From the NCBI GenBank assembly GCA_020200155.1, contig JAIVJG010000008.1, positions 1 to 39,207 of the forward strand: a stretch of DNA of 39,207 nt, read 5' to 3'. Positions 7,283 to 15,767 of the stretch are shown piece by piece. Positions within the stretch are counted from its first letter, which is position 1. Each line of letters opens with the position of its first letter. The notes beneath the pieces were generated by a model. The model made no database searches. It saw only the letters and a list, made by a program, of their open reading frames with translations, and was not told the DNA's origin. A program made the translations under genes and the position numbers. This stretch comes from Acidobacteriota bacterium. Lineage in GTDB: Bacteria; Acidobacteriota; Blastocatellia; Pyrinomonadales; Pyrinomonadaceae.

Positions 7283-8671
7283 TCACGCAGAGATAAGCGC
7301 CGGGATGTCTATCTTGTATTTCTTGATCTTGCTGTAGAGGCGCGGGCGGTAGATGCCGAGCAGGTTGGCCGCCGCCTGTTTGTTGCCGCCGGTGCGCTGT
7401 AGCGTCTTTTCGATGACGAGTTTTTCGATCTCTTCGAGCGTGAGGTTGAGGGGCACGTCCCAGGCGTTGCCCTGCCCGCTCTTTTCGGGAAACGAGCCGT
7501 TGTCGAATGGCAGGTCAACCGGCTCGATCTTGCTGCTCTTGGCAAGCAGGACGGCGCGCTCGATGACGTTCTGTAGCTCACGCACGTTGCCGGGCCAGCC
7601 GTGTCCGAAGAGACGTTGATAAGCGACCTGCGAAATGCTCGTGATCGGTCGCTGGTACTTGCGCGCATAGAGCTTGAGGAAGTGCTCTGTGAGAAGTTGA
7701 ATGTCCTCCGTGCGTTCGCGCAGAGGGGGGACGTGAATCGTGATCGTCGAGATGCGATAGAAAAGGTCGTCGCGCAGCAGCCCGTCGCGGATGGCGTCGG
7801 CGGGCGGGCGATTCGTCGAGGAGATGAGACGGAAGTCCACCGCGTAAGTCCTCTCCGAACCAATCTTGCGGTAGCTGCGCTCTTGCAGAACGCGCAGGAG
7901 CTTGGGCTGCAACTCGACAGGCATCTCGGAGATTTCGTCGAGCAGGAGCGAGCCGCCCGCCGCGTGCTGAATCAATCCGTCCTTGTCGGCGTGCGCGCCT
8001 GTGAATGCGCCCTTCGTATGGCCGAAGAGTTCGGACTCGATCAACTCTTTCGGGAGCGCGGCGCAGTTGACCTTGATGAAAGCCTTCTTGGCGCGAAGGG
8101 AGTTGTAGTGGATGGCGTTGGCGATGAGTTCCTTGCCCGTGCCGCTCTCGCCGACGATGAGGACGTTGGCGTCGGACTTGGCGACCGACTCGATGGTCTC
8201 GTAGATGGTCTGCATCTGCCTCGACGCGCCGATGATGCTGAAATACTCGGTGCGCGTCGAGAGTTGGCGACGCATCGTCTCCGTCTCGGTCATCAACTCG
8301 TAGCGTTGATACGCACGCTCGACGAGCGGGAGAAGGATGTCGAAGTCAAAAGGTTTTTCGAGGAACCAGAACGCGCCCGCCTTCGTCGCCTCGACCGCGC
8401 TCTCGACGCTGCCGTGTCCCGTCACGACGATTACTTCCGTCGAAGGATGCGTGTCCTTGATGTGACGCAGGACTTCCATGCCGTCCGTGTCGCCAAGCCG
8501 TAGATCGCAGATGGCGATGTGATGCCCGCCACGATCAAATAGCTCTATGGCCTCGGCCCCGCTCGACGCGGTGTCCACCGTGTAGCCTTCCTCGGTCAGG
8601 TTCTGCTTGAGCGAATCGGCCATCGTCGGCTCGTCGTCAACAACCAGTATGCGGACTTCTTTACGTTCCAC
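7283..8671 (-). CDS. NtrC-family sigma-54-dependent response regulator
   Basis: From the start chosen here the product has 462 residues: receiver domain (about 5-120, phospho-acceptor aspartate near 56 in AICDLRLGD, LEKPFD lysine), AAA+ domain (Walker A GESGTGKE near 174-181, the sigma-54 contact motif GAFTGA near 221-226, DEISEM Walker B), and a C-terminal Fis-type helix-turn-helix (NKQAAANLLGIYRPRLYSKI). It activates sigma-54 promoters when phosphorylated. The frame is open to a TTG at 8731, but the GTG at 8671 has AAGGAG 8 nt upstream and is the better start. The gene lies just downstream of a reduced histidine kinase on the same strand, its likely partner. Targets are unknown; two sigma-54 promoters are present in this window. 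Confidence 0.92.
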   Translation of the reverse strand: MERKEVRILVVDDEPTMADSLKQNLTEEGYTVDTASSGAEAIELFDRGGHHIAICDLRLGDTDGMEVLRHIKDTHPSTEVIVVTGHGSVESAVEATKAGAFWFLEKPFDFDILLPLVERAYQRYELMTETETMRRQLSTRTEYFSIIGASRQMQTIYETIESVAKSDANVLIVGESGTGKELIANAIHYNSLRAKKAFIKVNCAALPKELIESELFGHTKGAFTGAHADKDGLIQHAAGGSLLLDEISEMPVELQPKLLRVLQERSYRKIGSERTYAVDFRLISSTNRPPADAIRDGLLRDDLFYRISTITIHVPPLRERTEDIQLLTEHFLKLYARKYQRPITSISQVAYQRLFGHGWPGNVRELQNVIERAVLLAKSSKIEPVDLPFDNGSFPEKSGQGNAWDVPLNLTLEEIEKLVIEKTLQRTGGNKQAAANLLGIYRPRLYSKIKKYKIDIPALISA

Positions 8672-8818
8672 TTCCACCTCTCCTTGTTCTGTCGGGTTGT
8701 GTGTGTGCTCGTTCAAACACTTAATTGACAAAGCGAACGCCGCCGCCTACTTGAAGGCAAGCGTCGCCGGATTCCGAACGACTGCGCTCGAACAGGCGGC
8801 GGCTGATACTTAAAAATC

Positions 8819-9469
8819 TCATGGCTCAAGCGGCAGGCGCACGCGCAAACTGTTCGCGTGCTGATCCACGCCGCCGTCGTGCGCCTTGATGATTTTTCCG
8901 GCAAGCGTCATACGCAGCCCGCTCCCGCCGGAGAAGCTGTTGAAGATGTCGCCGCCCTCGACTGCCTGCGCGACCCCGCGCCATTCAATCACCGCCGACG
9001 GCGTCTCGCCGCTCTCTTCGCGCCGCAAGTGAATGTCGGAAGCCTGTGTGTCCTGTGTGTCGTTTGTGCGCCCGCCGCACGAGATTGTTTTCAAAGCGTC
9101 TTCAAGCACGGCGACATCGAACGCGCCTGCATAGGAGCCGGCTTCAACCTGAAGGGTGCGCCCGCCGGCGGCGTTCGACAAAATGCGAGCGAGGTCTGTG
9201 CCCGGCTGCCGGCGCAGTTCGATTGGGCGGCCAAGACGCACGAGCAGTGTCATGTCTGCGGCGGCACGTTCCAGCCCGGCGATTAGTTTGGCGACGGTCT
9301 CCTGCTCGTCCGCCGGTCGCTCGCTCTTCTCCATACGCTTGCGGAGGAACGTGGCATAGAGTTTGAGACCGTTTAATTGATTTTTCAGGTCGTGCACGAT
9401 CTGGACGGACGCGCTGCCGAGTTCGCGGAGGGTTTCATCGTCTTGCAGTTCCGATTTTAACGGCTTCAT
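8819..9469 (-). CDS. Small, reduced histidine kinase
   Basis: The 216-residue protein has a dimerisation/phospho-acceptor helix (SASVQIVHDLKNQLNGLKL, histidine near 26) and a shortened ATP-binding region. The usual N-box asparagine motif is replaced by a divergent stretch (EDALKTISCGGRTNDTQ), while the G2-like GGSGLRMTLAGKIIKAHDGG is partly kept. There is no sensor domain and no membrane segment, so it would act in the cytoplasm, perhaps reading its signal through another protein. It precedes the NtrC-family regulator gene on the same strand, with about 147 bp to that gene's chosen start. Kinase activity is doubtful because of the altered N-box; a phosphatase or phosphotransfer role is an alternative. 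Confidence 0.72.
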   Translation of the reverse strand: MKPLKSELQDDETLRELGSASVQIVHDLKNQLNGLKLYATFLRKRMEKSERPADEQETVAKLIAGLERAAADMTLLVRLGRPIELRRQPGTDLARILSNAAGGRTLQVEAGSYAGAFDVAVLEDALKTISCGGRTNDTQDTQASDIHLRREESGETPSAVIEWRGVAQAVEGGDIFNSFSGGSGLRMTLAGKIIKAHDGGVDQHANSLRVRLPLEP

Positions 9470-9666
9470 ATTGTTACGACGACCCTCTCGACAACCGTCC
9501 CGACCGCAGTAGCGGAAGGCTTTGCGCCTTCACGTCCTGTACCGATTGCACCCAAATGTTATGCTTTTTTGTGTCGTGTTTCGATGCGAAAGCTTAGCAG
9601 AAATGCGGACTGTTTGCTAGTCATACGGCGGGCCTCCGGCGTCAAAGCTTCGGCGATGCGGGGGAA

Positions 9667-10119
9667 GTGGGGTTTCAGAGAGTGAAGGTAGAGAATAACG
9701 GGACGGGGCCGGTTGTCCTGGTGGTCGAGGATTTTGAAGATAACCGCTTCATGATGAGAAGGTTATTGGAGATGAGCGGCTATCGCGTGGTGGAGGCCGT
9801 CAACGGCCAGCAGGCAGTCGAGATGGCGCAGGGCGAGTCTCCAGACATTATCCTGATGGATTTGAGCCTGCCGAAGCTCGATGGTCTGGCCGCGACGCGA
9901 CGCATACGCGAGCAGGGCGACATGAAAAAAGTCCCGATAATCGCCGTCTCCGCGCACGATACCGCCGACTTTCACGCCGAGGCGCTGGCCGCCGGATGTA
10001 ACGAATACATCACCAAGCCGATAGATTTCGACCAGTTGATAAGGCTGTTGGACAAATTGGTAAATCGTCAATCGTCGGGAAAGACTAACGACGATTCAGG
10101 GCATACCTTCTATGGCTGA
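9667..10119 (+). CDS. Single-domain (CheY/DivK-like) response regulator
   Basis: The 150-residue product is a receiver domain and little else. VVLVVEDFEDNRFMMRRLL carries the acidic pocket, ILMDLSLPKLDG the phospho-acceptor aspartate, IIAVSAHD the switch residue region and YITKPIDFDQL the conserved lysine. With no output domain it should work by protein contact or phosphotransfer. The start is a GTG; a second GTG 15 bp on is possible. Its end overlaps the next gene by 8 bp, so the two are likely translationally coupled, and the large histidine kinase two genes down is the obvious partner. It is divergent from the reduced kinase gene, separated by about 197 bp. Confidence 0.88.
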   Translation: MGFQRVKVENNGTGPVVLVVEDFEDNRFMMRRLLEMSGYRVVEAVNGQQAVEMAQGESPDIILMDLSLPKLDGLAATRRIREQGDMKKVPIIAVSAHDTADFHAEALAAGCNEYITKPIDFDQLIRLLDKLVNRQSSGKTNDDSGHTFYG

Positions 10120-10612
10120 ACGCTTTGCCCTCCTCCTGCGCCAGCAACTCGACTTGATCACGCGTGCATGGGTTGACGAAATCTATGCTGACCGCCGGAC
10201 GCAGTTGCCTCTGATTCTCTCCGCCAGAGAACAGGTGGAATTCCTTCCAGACCTCTCCGACGAACTCGCACTGGTGCTGGACATCCCCGCGTCTCCCGTC
10301 GAAATCTTCGAGGCCGCCGGGCGGCTGCGCGTTTACCCACAGGTGCGTTTTCAGCAGGGTGTACTAATTGACGAGATGGCACGCGAGTTGATGTTGTTAC
10401 GCGACGTGCTGAATAGATTCGTGTGGCGCGAGGCCGTCAGCGCCGCCGGCGGAGACTTTCGAGAGGCGGGCGATGCGCTGCGCCGGACAAACTTATTTTT
10501 CGATGAATTGATCGCGCAGGCGATTCTGACTTACGCGGCCTGCCTGCGGCCAAGCGTCAGAACGCGTGCCTCGGTCTGGCCGCCGTCACGTCGTCGCCGC
10601 CGGACGGATTAA
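10112..10612 (+). CDS. RsbRD N-terminal-like sensory protein
   Basis: The 166-residue, mostly helical protein starts MAERFALLLRQQLDLITRAW and contains a middle region (YPQVRFQQGVLIDEMAREL) resembling the RsbR-type N-terminal domain found on stressosome proteins and some sensor kinases. Here the domain stands alone, without STAS or kinase parts; the C-terminus is a basic tail (PPSRRRRRTD). It overlaps the receiver gene by 8 bp and precedes the histidine kinase by 20 bp, so it probably modulates that pathway as a separate subunit. The family assignment is by pattern memory and is moderate; direct function is unknown. Confidence 0.65.
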   Translation: MAERFALLLRQQLDLITRAWVDEIYADRRTQLPLILSAREQVEFLPDLSDELALVLDIPASPVEIFEAAGRLRVYPQVRFQQGVLIDEMARELMLLRDVLNRFVWREAVSAAGGDFREAGDALRRTNLFFDELIAQAILTYAACLRPSVRTRASVWPPSRRRRRTD

Positions 10613-10632
10613 CCGGAATCGAATGAACCGAC

Positions 10633-13020
10633 ATGAAGCCGAGCGACGAGACAAAGATCACGCTTGACGTGCGCGCCAAACTTTTGGTGTTGCTCGCCCT
10701 CCTGTCTCTGCCGCTGCTCATCATCAGCCTGCTTCAACTTCAGAGCTACCAGAAGAACATCAACGAGCAGGCCGCCAGCATCGCTCGCATCGAGACGGTG
10801 GCCGCCGCCGGCGCGCTCGAATCTTGGATCAAAAATCACCCCGCGCTGACGAGCGGGAACGCGACGGCCTCGCCCGAAGAAGCTAAAGAAATTTACGCGC
10901 TCGTCGAACGCCACACGACGGCGAGCGCCGACACGTCCATCGCCGTCTTCGACGCGCGGGGAAACGCATTGCAGCGCGCAGGCGATGATTCGCCTGCGTC
11001 ATCACCCTCGCCCGACTTACTTCCCGCAGGCGTCGAGCAACAGCGTTGGAGCGACGGCATGATGCGCGTCACCGGAGCGAAGCGGGTCGAGCCTTCGGGA
11101 TGGAGCGTGGCCGTCGGCGTGCCGCTGCCCGAACGCACGCCGGCGGGGCGGGGCATTCTGTTGCTCACAGCGACCTGGGCCTTGACGATGCTCGCCTCCT
11201 GCCTGATCGCCGTGTGGGCCGTCGGGCGTTTCACGAATCCGCTGCGCAGGCTGGCCTCCACGGCCTCGACCTTCGCCGAAGGGAATTTACAGGAGCGCGT
11301 CGAAGTCGAGACCGGCGACGAGGTCGGCACGCTCGCCAACAGCTTCAACGTGATGGCCGGGAGCCTGCAAAGCAAGTTCGACGCGGTGAAGAAGCAGAGC
11401 GCCTTCCTCGGCGAAGTGCTCGACAGCCTCCCGCTCGGCGTCGTCGTGCTCGACGCGGGACTGATTGTACGCAAGGTCAACACCGCCTTCGCGGCACGCG
11501 TGGGACGCGATGCCTCGGCACTGACGGGCCGGGGCTTGTACGAGGCGGCGGCGGGACTCGCCGTCTTGAGTGACATCGTCGAAGACGTGCGCCGCACGCG
11601 CCGCGCCTTCGTCAACTACAGCCTGCCGCTCGAACTTTCTTCACGCGAAGGCGGCAAAGAGGGCGAAGAGGGGCCGAAGTACTGGGACGTAATTTTGTGG
11701 CCCGTGAAGGAACAAAGTGAGGGGCGCGGCGATCTAATCGTTATTCTCTCCGAGGTCTCGAAGCGCGTGCGCGCCGAGAAACTCGCCACCGCCGCGTTCG
11801 CCGCCGAGAAAGCGCGTGCGGCGGAACTTGAAAGCGTTATCAAGCAGATGGATGAGGGCGTGGTGATCGTGGACGCGCGCGGGCGTTATCGCGTCAACCC
11901 GGCGGCGGCGCACATCCTGGGACGCAAGGCCGGCGAATTCCGCGACGGCGTGGAAGCTCTCATCGTGGACATGCAGTTGCGCGATTTAAACGGGCGCGTG
12001 CTGCTCACAGAGGAGACGCCCATCAGCCGCGCTTCGAGCGAGGGCGAACACGTCATCAGCGAGCGGTACAACATTGTCCGTGCGGACGGAGCGGAGCGCG
12101 TGCTGGCCGTGGGCGCGACGCCTCTCAACGGTGATGACGGGACGAGAGAAGGCGTGGCGGCAGTGTTCCGCGACATCACGGAAGAGGTCAGGAGCCACGA
12201 CGAACTAGTCGCGGCCTATGAGCGCCTGCGCGAGCACGACCGCCTCAAGTCGGCCTTCGTCGCCAACGTCAGCCACGAGCTACGCACGCCCCTGAACGTC
12301 ATACTCGGACTGTGCCAGTTGCTCGCGCGCGACGCGCAGCTCCCGCTCGCGCCTTTGCAGGCCGAAGCCGTGATGAGGATGCAGCGCAACGCACGTTCTC
12401 TGCTGGAACTCGTCAACGACCTGCTCGACTACTCACGGCTGGAAGCCGGGCACGCGGCGCTGAACATCGAGACGGTCAATGTCTCGGAGGTTGTGCGCGA
12501 GGTGTTGGAGAACTTCGAGGAGGAGTCGCGTGAGAAAAATATACGCTTGAGCGTCGAGGTGTCGCCTGAGTTGGGCGCGGTGCGGACGGATCGCCGCAAG
12601 CTGGAACAGGTGCTCTCGAACCTCGTCAGCAACGCCATCAAGTTTACCGCAGAAGGGACGGTGCACGTCCGCGCCGCCGCAGAAGGCGCGACGCGCTGGC
12701 GTTTGGAAGTCGCGGACACAGGCATCGGCATCTCAGGCGAGGCGCTGAAGTACATCTTCGACGGCTTCCGGCAGGTGGACGACCGACTCGCGCGTGCGTA
12801 TAACGGGGTGGGCCTCGGTCTTGCCATCACGCGCAAGATCGTCGAGTTGCTCGAAGGCGAGATCACGGTCGAGAGCAAGCAGAACGAAGGGAGTTGCTTC
12901 CGTATCAACTGGCCGCGCGAGGCGCGCCCACGCACGGGGACAGGCTCGCTCGTCAGCCACGCGGAATCTCCGTCCACTCATGGCGAAGCGCCCGCCCGGC
13001 ACATGCGAGTTGTTCGATAA
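10633..13020 (+). CDS. Membrane histidine kinase with HAMP and two PAS domains
   Basis: The 795-residue product has a membrane segment at about 16-37, a periplasmic loop of about 135 residues, a second membrane segment at about 174-197, a HAMP linker (200-252), PAS domains near 258-375 and 400-518, a HisKA domain with the phospho-acceptor histidine at 548 (VSHELRTPLN), and an ATPase domain with the N-box NLVSNAIKF, DTGIGIS and GVGLGLAIT. All catalytic motifs look intact. It senses an external or membrane signal plus something through its PAS domains, and its likely partners are the receiver and RsbRD-like proteins encoded just upstream in the same operon. No DNA-binding regulator lies in this operon, so the output is probably protein-protein or through a distant regulator. 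Confidence 0.93.
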   Translation: MKPSDETKITLDVRAKLLVLLALLSLPLLIISLLQLQSYQKNINEQAASIARIETVAAAGALESWIKNHPALTSGNATASPEEAKEIYALVERHTTASADTSIAVFDARGNALQRAGDDSPASSPSPDLLPAGVEQQRWSDGMMRVTGAKRVEPSGWSVAVGVPLPERTPAGRGILLLTATWALTMLASCLIAVWAVGRFTNPLRRLASTASTFAEGNLQERVEVETGDEVGTLANSFNVMAGSLQSKFDAVKKQSAFLGEVLDSLPLGVVVLDAGLIVRKVNTAFAARVGRDASALTGRGLYEAAAGLAVLSDIVEDVRRTRRAFVNYSLPLELSSREGGKEGEEGPKYWDVILWPVKEQSEGRGDLIVILSEVSKRVRAEKLATAAFAAEKARAAELESVIKQMDEGVVIVDARGRYRVNPAAAHILGRKAGEFRDGVEALIVDMQLRDLNGRVLLTEETPISRASSEGEHVISERYNIVRADGAERVLAVGATPLNGDDGTREGVAAVFRDITEEVRSHDELVAAYERLREHDRLKSAFVANVSHELRTPLNVILGLCQLLARDAQLPLAPLQAEAVMRMQRNARSLLELVNDLLDYSRLEAGHAALNIETVNVSEVVREVLENFEEESREKNIRLSVEVSPELGAVRTDRRKLEQVLSNLVSNAIKFTAEGTVHVRAAAEGATRWRLEVADTGIGISGEALKYIFDGFRQVDDRLARAYNGVGLGLAITRKIVELLEGEITVESKQNEGSCFRINWPREARPRTGTGSLVSHAESPSTHGEAPARHMRVVR

Positions 13021-13050
13021 ACTCCGCGTGCGGAAAGGGGTCATTCAACT

Positions 13051-13746
13051 GTGGTTCGTTGTCAGCACTGTGGAGAAGAGGTCGAAGAGGGGCGGAATTT
13101 TTGTCCGCATTGCGGCAAGGACATAACAGCGCAGGCGGTCGCAACCGGACAACAAGCACATTCCGGCTCGATGTCTTTGCAGACGGTGGAGCGGGAGCGG
13201 GGCGACACCGGTGCGGAAGCAAGTGATGCCGAACCCGCGCGCTCGTCTCCGATGTCTGCCTTCGAGCGGAGCAAGGACGAGGGCGACAAAACGCGACGCG
13301 CGATTTACATAGCCGTCGCGCTGGTTTCGGCTTTGCTCGTGGCCGGCGTCGTGTGGCTCGCCAATCGCCCGAAGGCTCAGACGGCTGAGGAGCGGCTCGC
13401 CGGCGCGATCAGGCCCGGCACACCCGAGTTCGAGCAGTATCGCGACCGCATCATCGTTGACTTCGACCCTGACGAGAACGCATTCAAAAGCGACCGCGCG
13501 CTCGGCGACATACAGATTGACATGAAGCCGACAATCCGTAATTTTACAGGCAAGACGATCAGCGGCCTGGAATTTCACGCCGCCGGATTCGATCTGGACA
13601 AACGCATAATCCGAGAACGCACCGTGACTCGACAGTTGGAACTCGACACCAACCGGGTTTCGACGCAGGCTATCGCACTCGTTTTCCCGAAAGACAACAA
13701 CCCCGCCAGCCTCAAGCTCGAACTAACAGGCGTCACGTTCAAATAA
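13051..13746 (+). CDS. Zinc-ribbon, single-pass membrane protein of unknown function
   Basis: The 231-residue product opens with a zinc ribbon (CQHCGEEVEEGRNFCPHCG, two CxxC pairs), then a low-complexity acidic linker, a membrane segment at about 87-107 (AIYIAVALVSALLVAGVVWLA), and a C-terminal domain predicted outside the cytoplasm with beta-type pattern (IQIDMKPTIRNFTGKTISGL), perhaps a FxLYD-like domain. The start is a GTG with GGAAAGGGG about 10 nt upstream. It follows the histidine kinase by 30 bp, so co-transcription is likely. A role in envelope sensing is plausible but only inferred from position. Confidence 0.75.
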   Translation: MVRCQHCGEEVEEGRNFCPHCGKDITAQAVATGQQAHSGSMSLQTVERERGDTGAEASDAEPARSSPMSAFERSKDEGDKTRRAIYIAVALVSALLVAGVVWLANRPKAQTAEERLAGAIRPGTPEFEQYRDRIIVDFDPDENAFKSDRALGDIQIDMKPTIRNFTGKTISGLEFHAAGFDLDKRIIRERTVTRQLELDTNRVSTQAIALVFPKDNNPASLKLELTGVTFK

Positions 13747-13759
13747 CGAAAGCCGCAGC

Positions 13760-13807
13760 AAGTGAGCGATGAGTTGAAGGCGGGTTTTTACTTATCACTC
13801 ATCACTT
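13760..13807. repeat. Intergenic inverted repeat, ATGAGTGAT type, copy 1
   Basis: The left arm AAGTGAGCGATGAGT and the right arm ACTTATCACTCATCACTT pair with a three-base gap around a loop containing GGCGGGTTTTT. The element fills the space between two convergent genes and overlaps the stop codon of the minus-strand ABC ATPase gene at 13802. It probably ends transcription in both directions. A longer relative lies at 38221-38308. Confidence 0.6.
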
Positions 13808-14767
13808 CTTTTCTTCCTGTCCCTCGTTCATCTCCACTTTTGCCACAAAGAGTTCTTCGAGCGGATTGCCGACTGGGTGAACGGAAACAAGCCGCGCGCC
13901 GGAAGCGCGGACGGCGTCGAGCGCGGCATCCACCTGCTTCTCCGTCGGGACTTCGATCCGCGCGCCGCCGGGCGAAGCGGTCAGGCGCGAGCCTTCGATT
14001 CCGGCGAGCCTCGCTTCCAACTCCGGCATATTCGCCCCCACCACCGTGATTTCCATTCCACGCTCGCCGCCCAGTTGCCGCAACTCGTCGAGCCGCCCGG
14101 CGTGCGCGAGCCGCCCGCGCTGCAAAATGGCTGCGCGGTCGCAGAGGACTTCGATGTCCGCGAGGATGTGCGAGCAGAGGAAGACGGTCGTGCCCGTCTC
14201 GCGCAGGGAAGCGATGAGGTCGCGCACCTCGCGCCGCCCGATGGGGTCGAGTCCGCTCATCGGTTCGTCGAGAAAGACCACCTCCGGGTCGTTGACGAGC
14301 GCCTGCGCCAGCCCCACGCGTTGCAGCATGCCCTTCGAGAATTTCCGCAACTGCTTGTTCCAACTCTTCTCTTCGAGCCGCACGCGCGAGAGCATGTCCG
14401 CCGCGCGCCGCTTGCGCTCGTGGCGCGTGTAGCCGAACAACTCGGCGCAGTATTCCAAAAACTCGCGCGCCGTCAGGTAGTCGTAAAAGTAAGGGTGCTC
14501 CGGCAGGTAGCCGATGCGCGCGTGCATCGAGATGTCGCCAATGTCGCGGCCCAGAATCGTCGCGCTCCCGCCCGTCGGATACATCAGGCGCATGAGCAGC
14601 TTGATGGTCGTCGTTTTCCCCGCGCCGTTCGCGCCGAGGAAGCCGAAAATCTCCCCGCGCTCGACCTCAAGCGAGAGCTTGTCGAGCGCACGCACCTTCC
14701 GCTTGCGCCAGAAGCCGACCTCGTAGTCTTTGGTCAGGTTGTTGATTTCAACCGCGTGCGACATCAT
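13802..14767 (-). CDS. ABC transporter ATP-binding protein
   Basis: The 321-residue ATPase has Walker A GANGAGKTTT, a signature motif given as FSKGMLQRVGLAQAL, Walker B VVFLDEPMSGLDP and the H-loop FLCSHILADIE. The C-terminal 80 residues are the extra domain seen in CcmA/NatA-type exporters. Its permease is encoded two genes upstream on the same strand (15764-16615). Together they should form an ABC-2-type exporter or membrane-remodelling pump with unknown substrate. Two adjacent ATG codons (14767 and 14764) could start it. It is the last gene of the operon. Confidence 0.92.
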   Translation of the reverse strand: MMSHAVEINNLTKDYEVGFWRKRKVRALDKLSLEVERGEIFGFLGANGAGKTTTIKLLMRLMYPTGGSATILGRDIGDISMHARIGYLPEHPYFYDYLTAREFLEYCAELFGYTRHERKRRAADMLSRVRLEEKSWNKQLRKFSKGMLQRVGLAQALVNDPEVVFLDEPMSGLDPIGRREVRDLIASLRETGTTVFLCSHILADIEVLCDRAAILQRGRLAHAGRLDELRQLGGERGMEITVVGANMPELEARLAGIEGSRLTASPGGARIEVPTEKQVDAALDAVRASGARLVSVHPVGNPLEELFVAKVEMNEGQEEKK

Positions 14768-14795
14768 CTTTGGCAGTCCTCAGGTTCAGGAATTT

Positions 14796-15767
14796 TTATC
14801 TCTGCGGAATCTCCGAGCGCGCGGCGAGTTTGGCATCACACGCGCCTGAGTCGAGCGCGTAGGGAACGTCGGTCGGATCGAGCGGTTCATCCCGCGCATT
14901 GAGCTTTAATCCGGCGGCGCGCAAAGCAACTGCAACCTCGCGCCACGCGGACGGGCAGCGACCGCTGCGTGACTGGTATTCGACGAGCACGCGGCGAATC
15001 GCGTCGCGCTGGTCGAGCGAATCCACTTGTAGCAGTCGTTTGAAGGCGAGCAGCTTGATTTGCTCGTCGTCGCCTTCCTTGTACATACGCCAATAAATAT
15101 CTCTCGCCGTTTCGCGGCTGCCGCCTTTGACTTGCATCTGCGCGGCCATCGTGTTCATCCAGGCGGGCGCGCCGGGCTGGCTTGCGCCTGTGCGGTAAGC
15201 GTCGCTCGCTTCGCCGAAGCGATCTTGCTGCCAGTAGATGTAACCGAGGTGCTGGTAGAGATGCCAGTCGCGCGGGTTGGCCTGAATGCCTTTCCGCGTC
15301 AGCCGGAGCGCCGCTTCAACGTCAATCGCGGGCAGCACCACCGCGCCGTACTCGTAAGCAGCCATGAACTGCGGGTCGAGCGTCGTCGCGTGATCGAGCA
15401 GCGACGCGAGTTGCTTCACGTCGAGCGACTTGAGGTCGTCAATCTGCACCGTGCCCTGATGTGCGGTTATCTTGCGCCCGACGTATTGCAGCGAGCTCAG
15501 CCAGTACCAGTCTGCGACCAGTCCGTTGAAGCCGAAGCTCATGCGCCGCGCCGCCTCCGGCGAGACGTAAAGCTCTTCGTCCTCCTGCGCGATGTTGACG
15601 GGCGGCTGGCGCGCTTCCGTCCAGCGCCCAAGAAAGAAGACGAGCGCCAGCCCGACGATGATGACTACAGCCGGCAACACGTCTCTCAAACGCGTGCGTC
15701 CCGCCGGGGCGCTCTCGCTCGCGGCTGCGCTCTGTTTGTCGTACTGGTTGACGCTACGGTCTGTCAT
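14796..15767 (-). CDS. Membrane-anchored TPR-like protein of the ABC operon
   Basis: The 323-residue product has one membrane segment near 29-46 (VLPAVVIIVGLALVFFLGR) and a long helical domain with tetratricopeptide-like units (YEYGAVVLPAIDVEAAL, HLYQHLGYIYWQQDRFGEAS). It begins MTDRSVNQYDKQSAA. Its ATG overlaps the permease stop codon by 4 bp (ATGA), so the two are translationally coupled, and the ATPase gene follows after 28 bp. Such a protein could hold the ABC transporter in a larger envelope complex. No enzymatic motif is visible. Confidence 0.82.
   Translation of the reverse strand: MTDRSVNQYDKQSAAASESAPAGRTRLRDVLPAVVIIVGLALVFFLGRWTEARQPPVNIAQEDEELYVSPEAARRMSFGFNGLVADWYWLSSLQYVGRKITAHQGTVQIDDLKSLDVKQLASLLDHATTLDPQFMAAYEYGAVVLPAIDVEAALRLTRKGIQANPRDWHLYQHLGYIYWQQDRFGEASDAYRTGASQPGAPAWMNTMAAQMQVKGGSRETARDIYWRMYKEGDDEQIKLLAFKRLLQVDSLDQRDAIRRVLVEYQSRSGRCPSAWREVAVALRAAGLKLNARDEPLDPTDVPYALDSGACDAKLAARSEIPQR

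Noticed and set aside
7601-8503. Long plus-strand frame of 300 codons
   Set aside because: It is antisense to the sigma-54 regulator gene, whose motifs are unmistakable; long antisense frames are expected at this GC content.
8672-8731. Upstream TTG start for the sigma-54 regulator
   Set aside because: No ribosome site before it and the extra 20 residues look random; the GTG at 8671 has AAGGAG at 8 nt.
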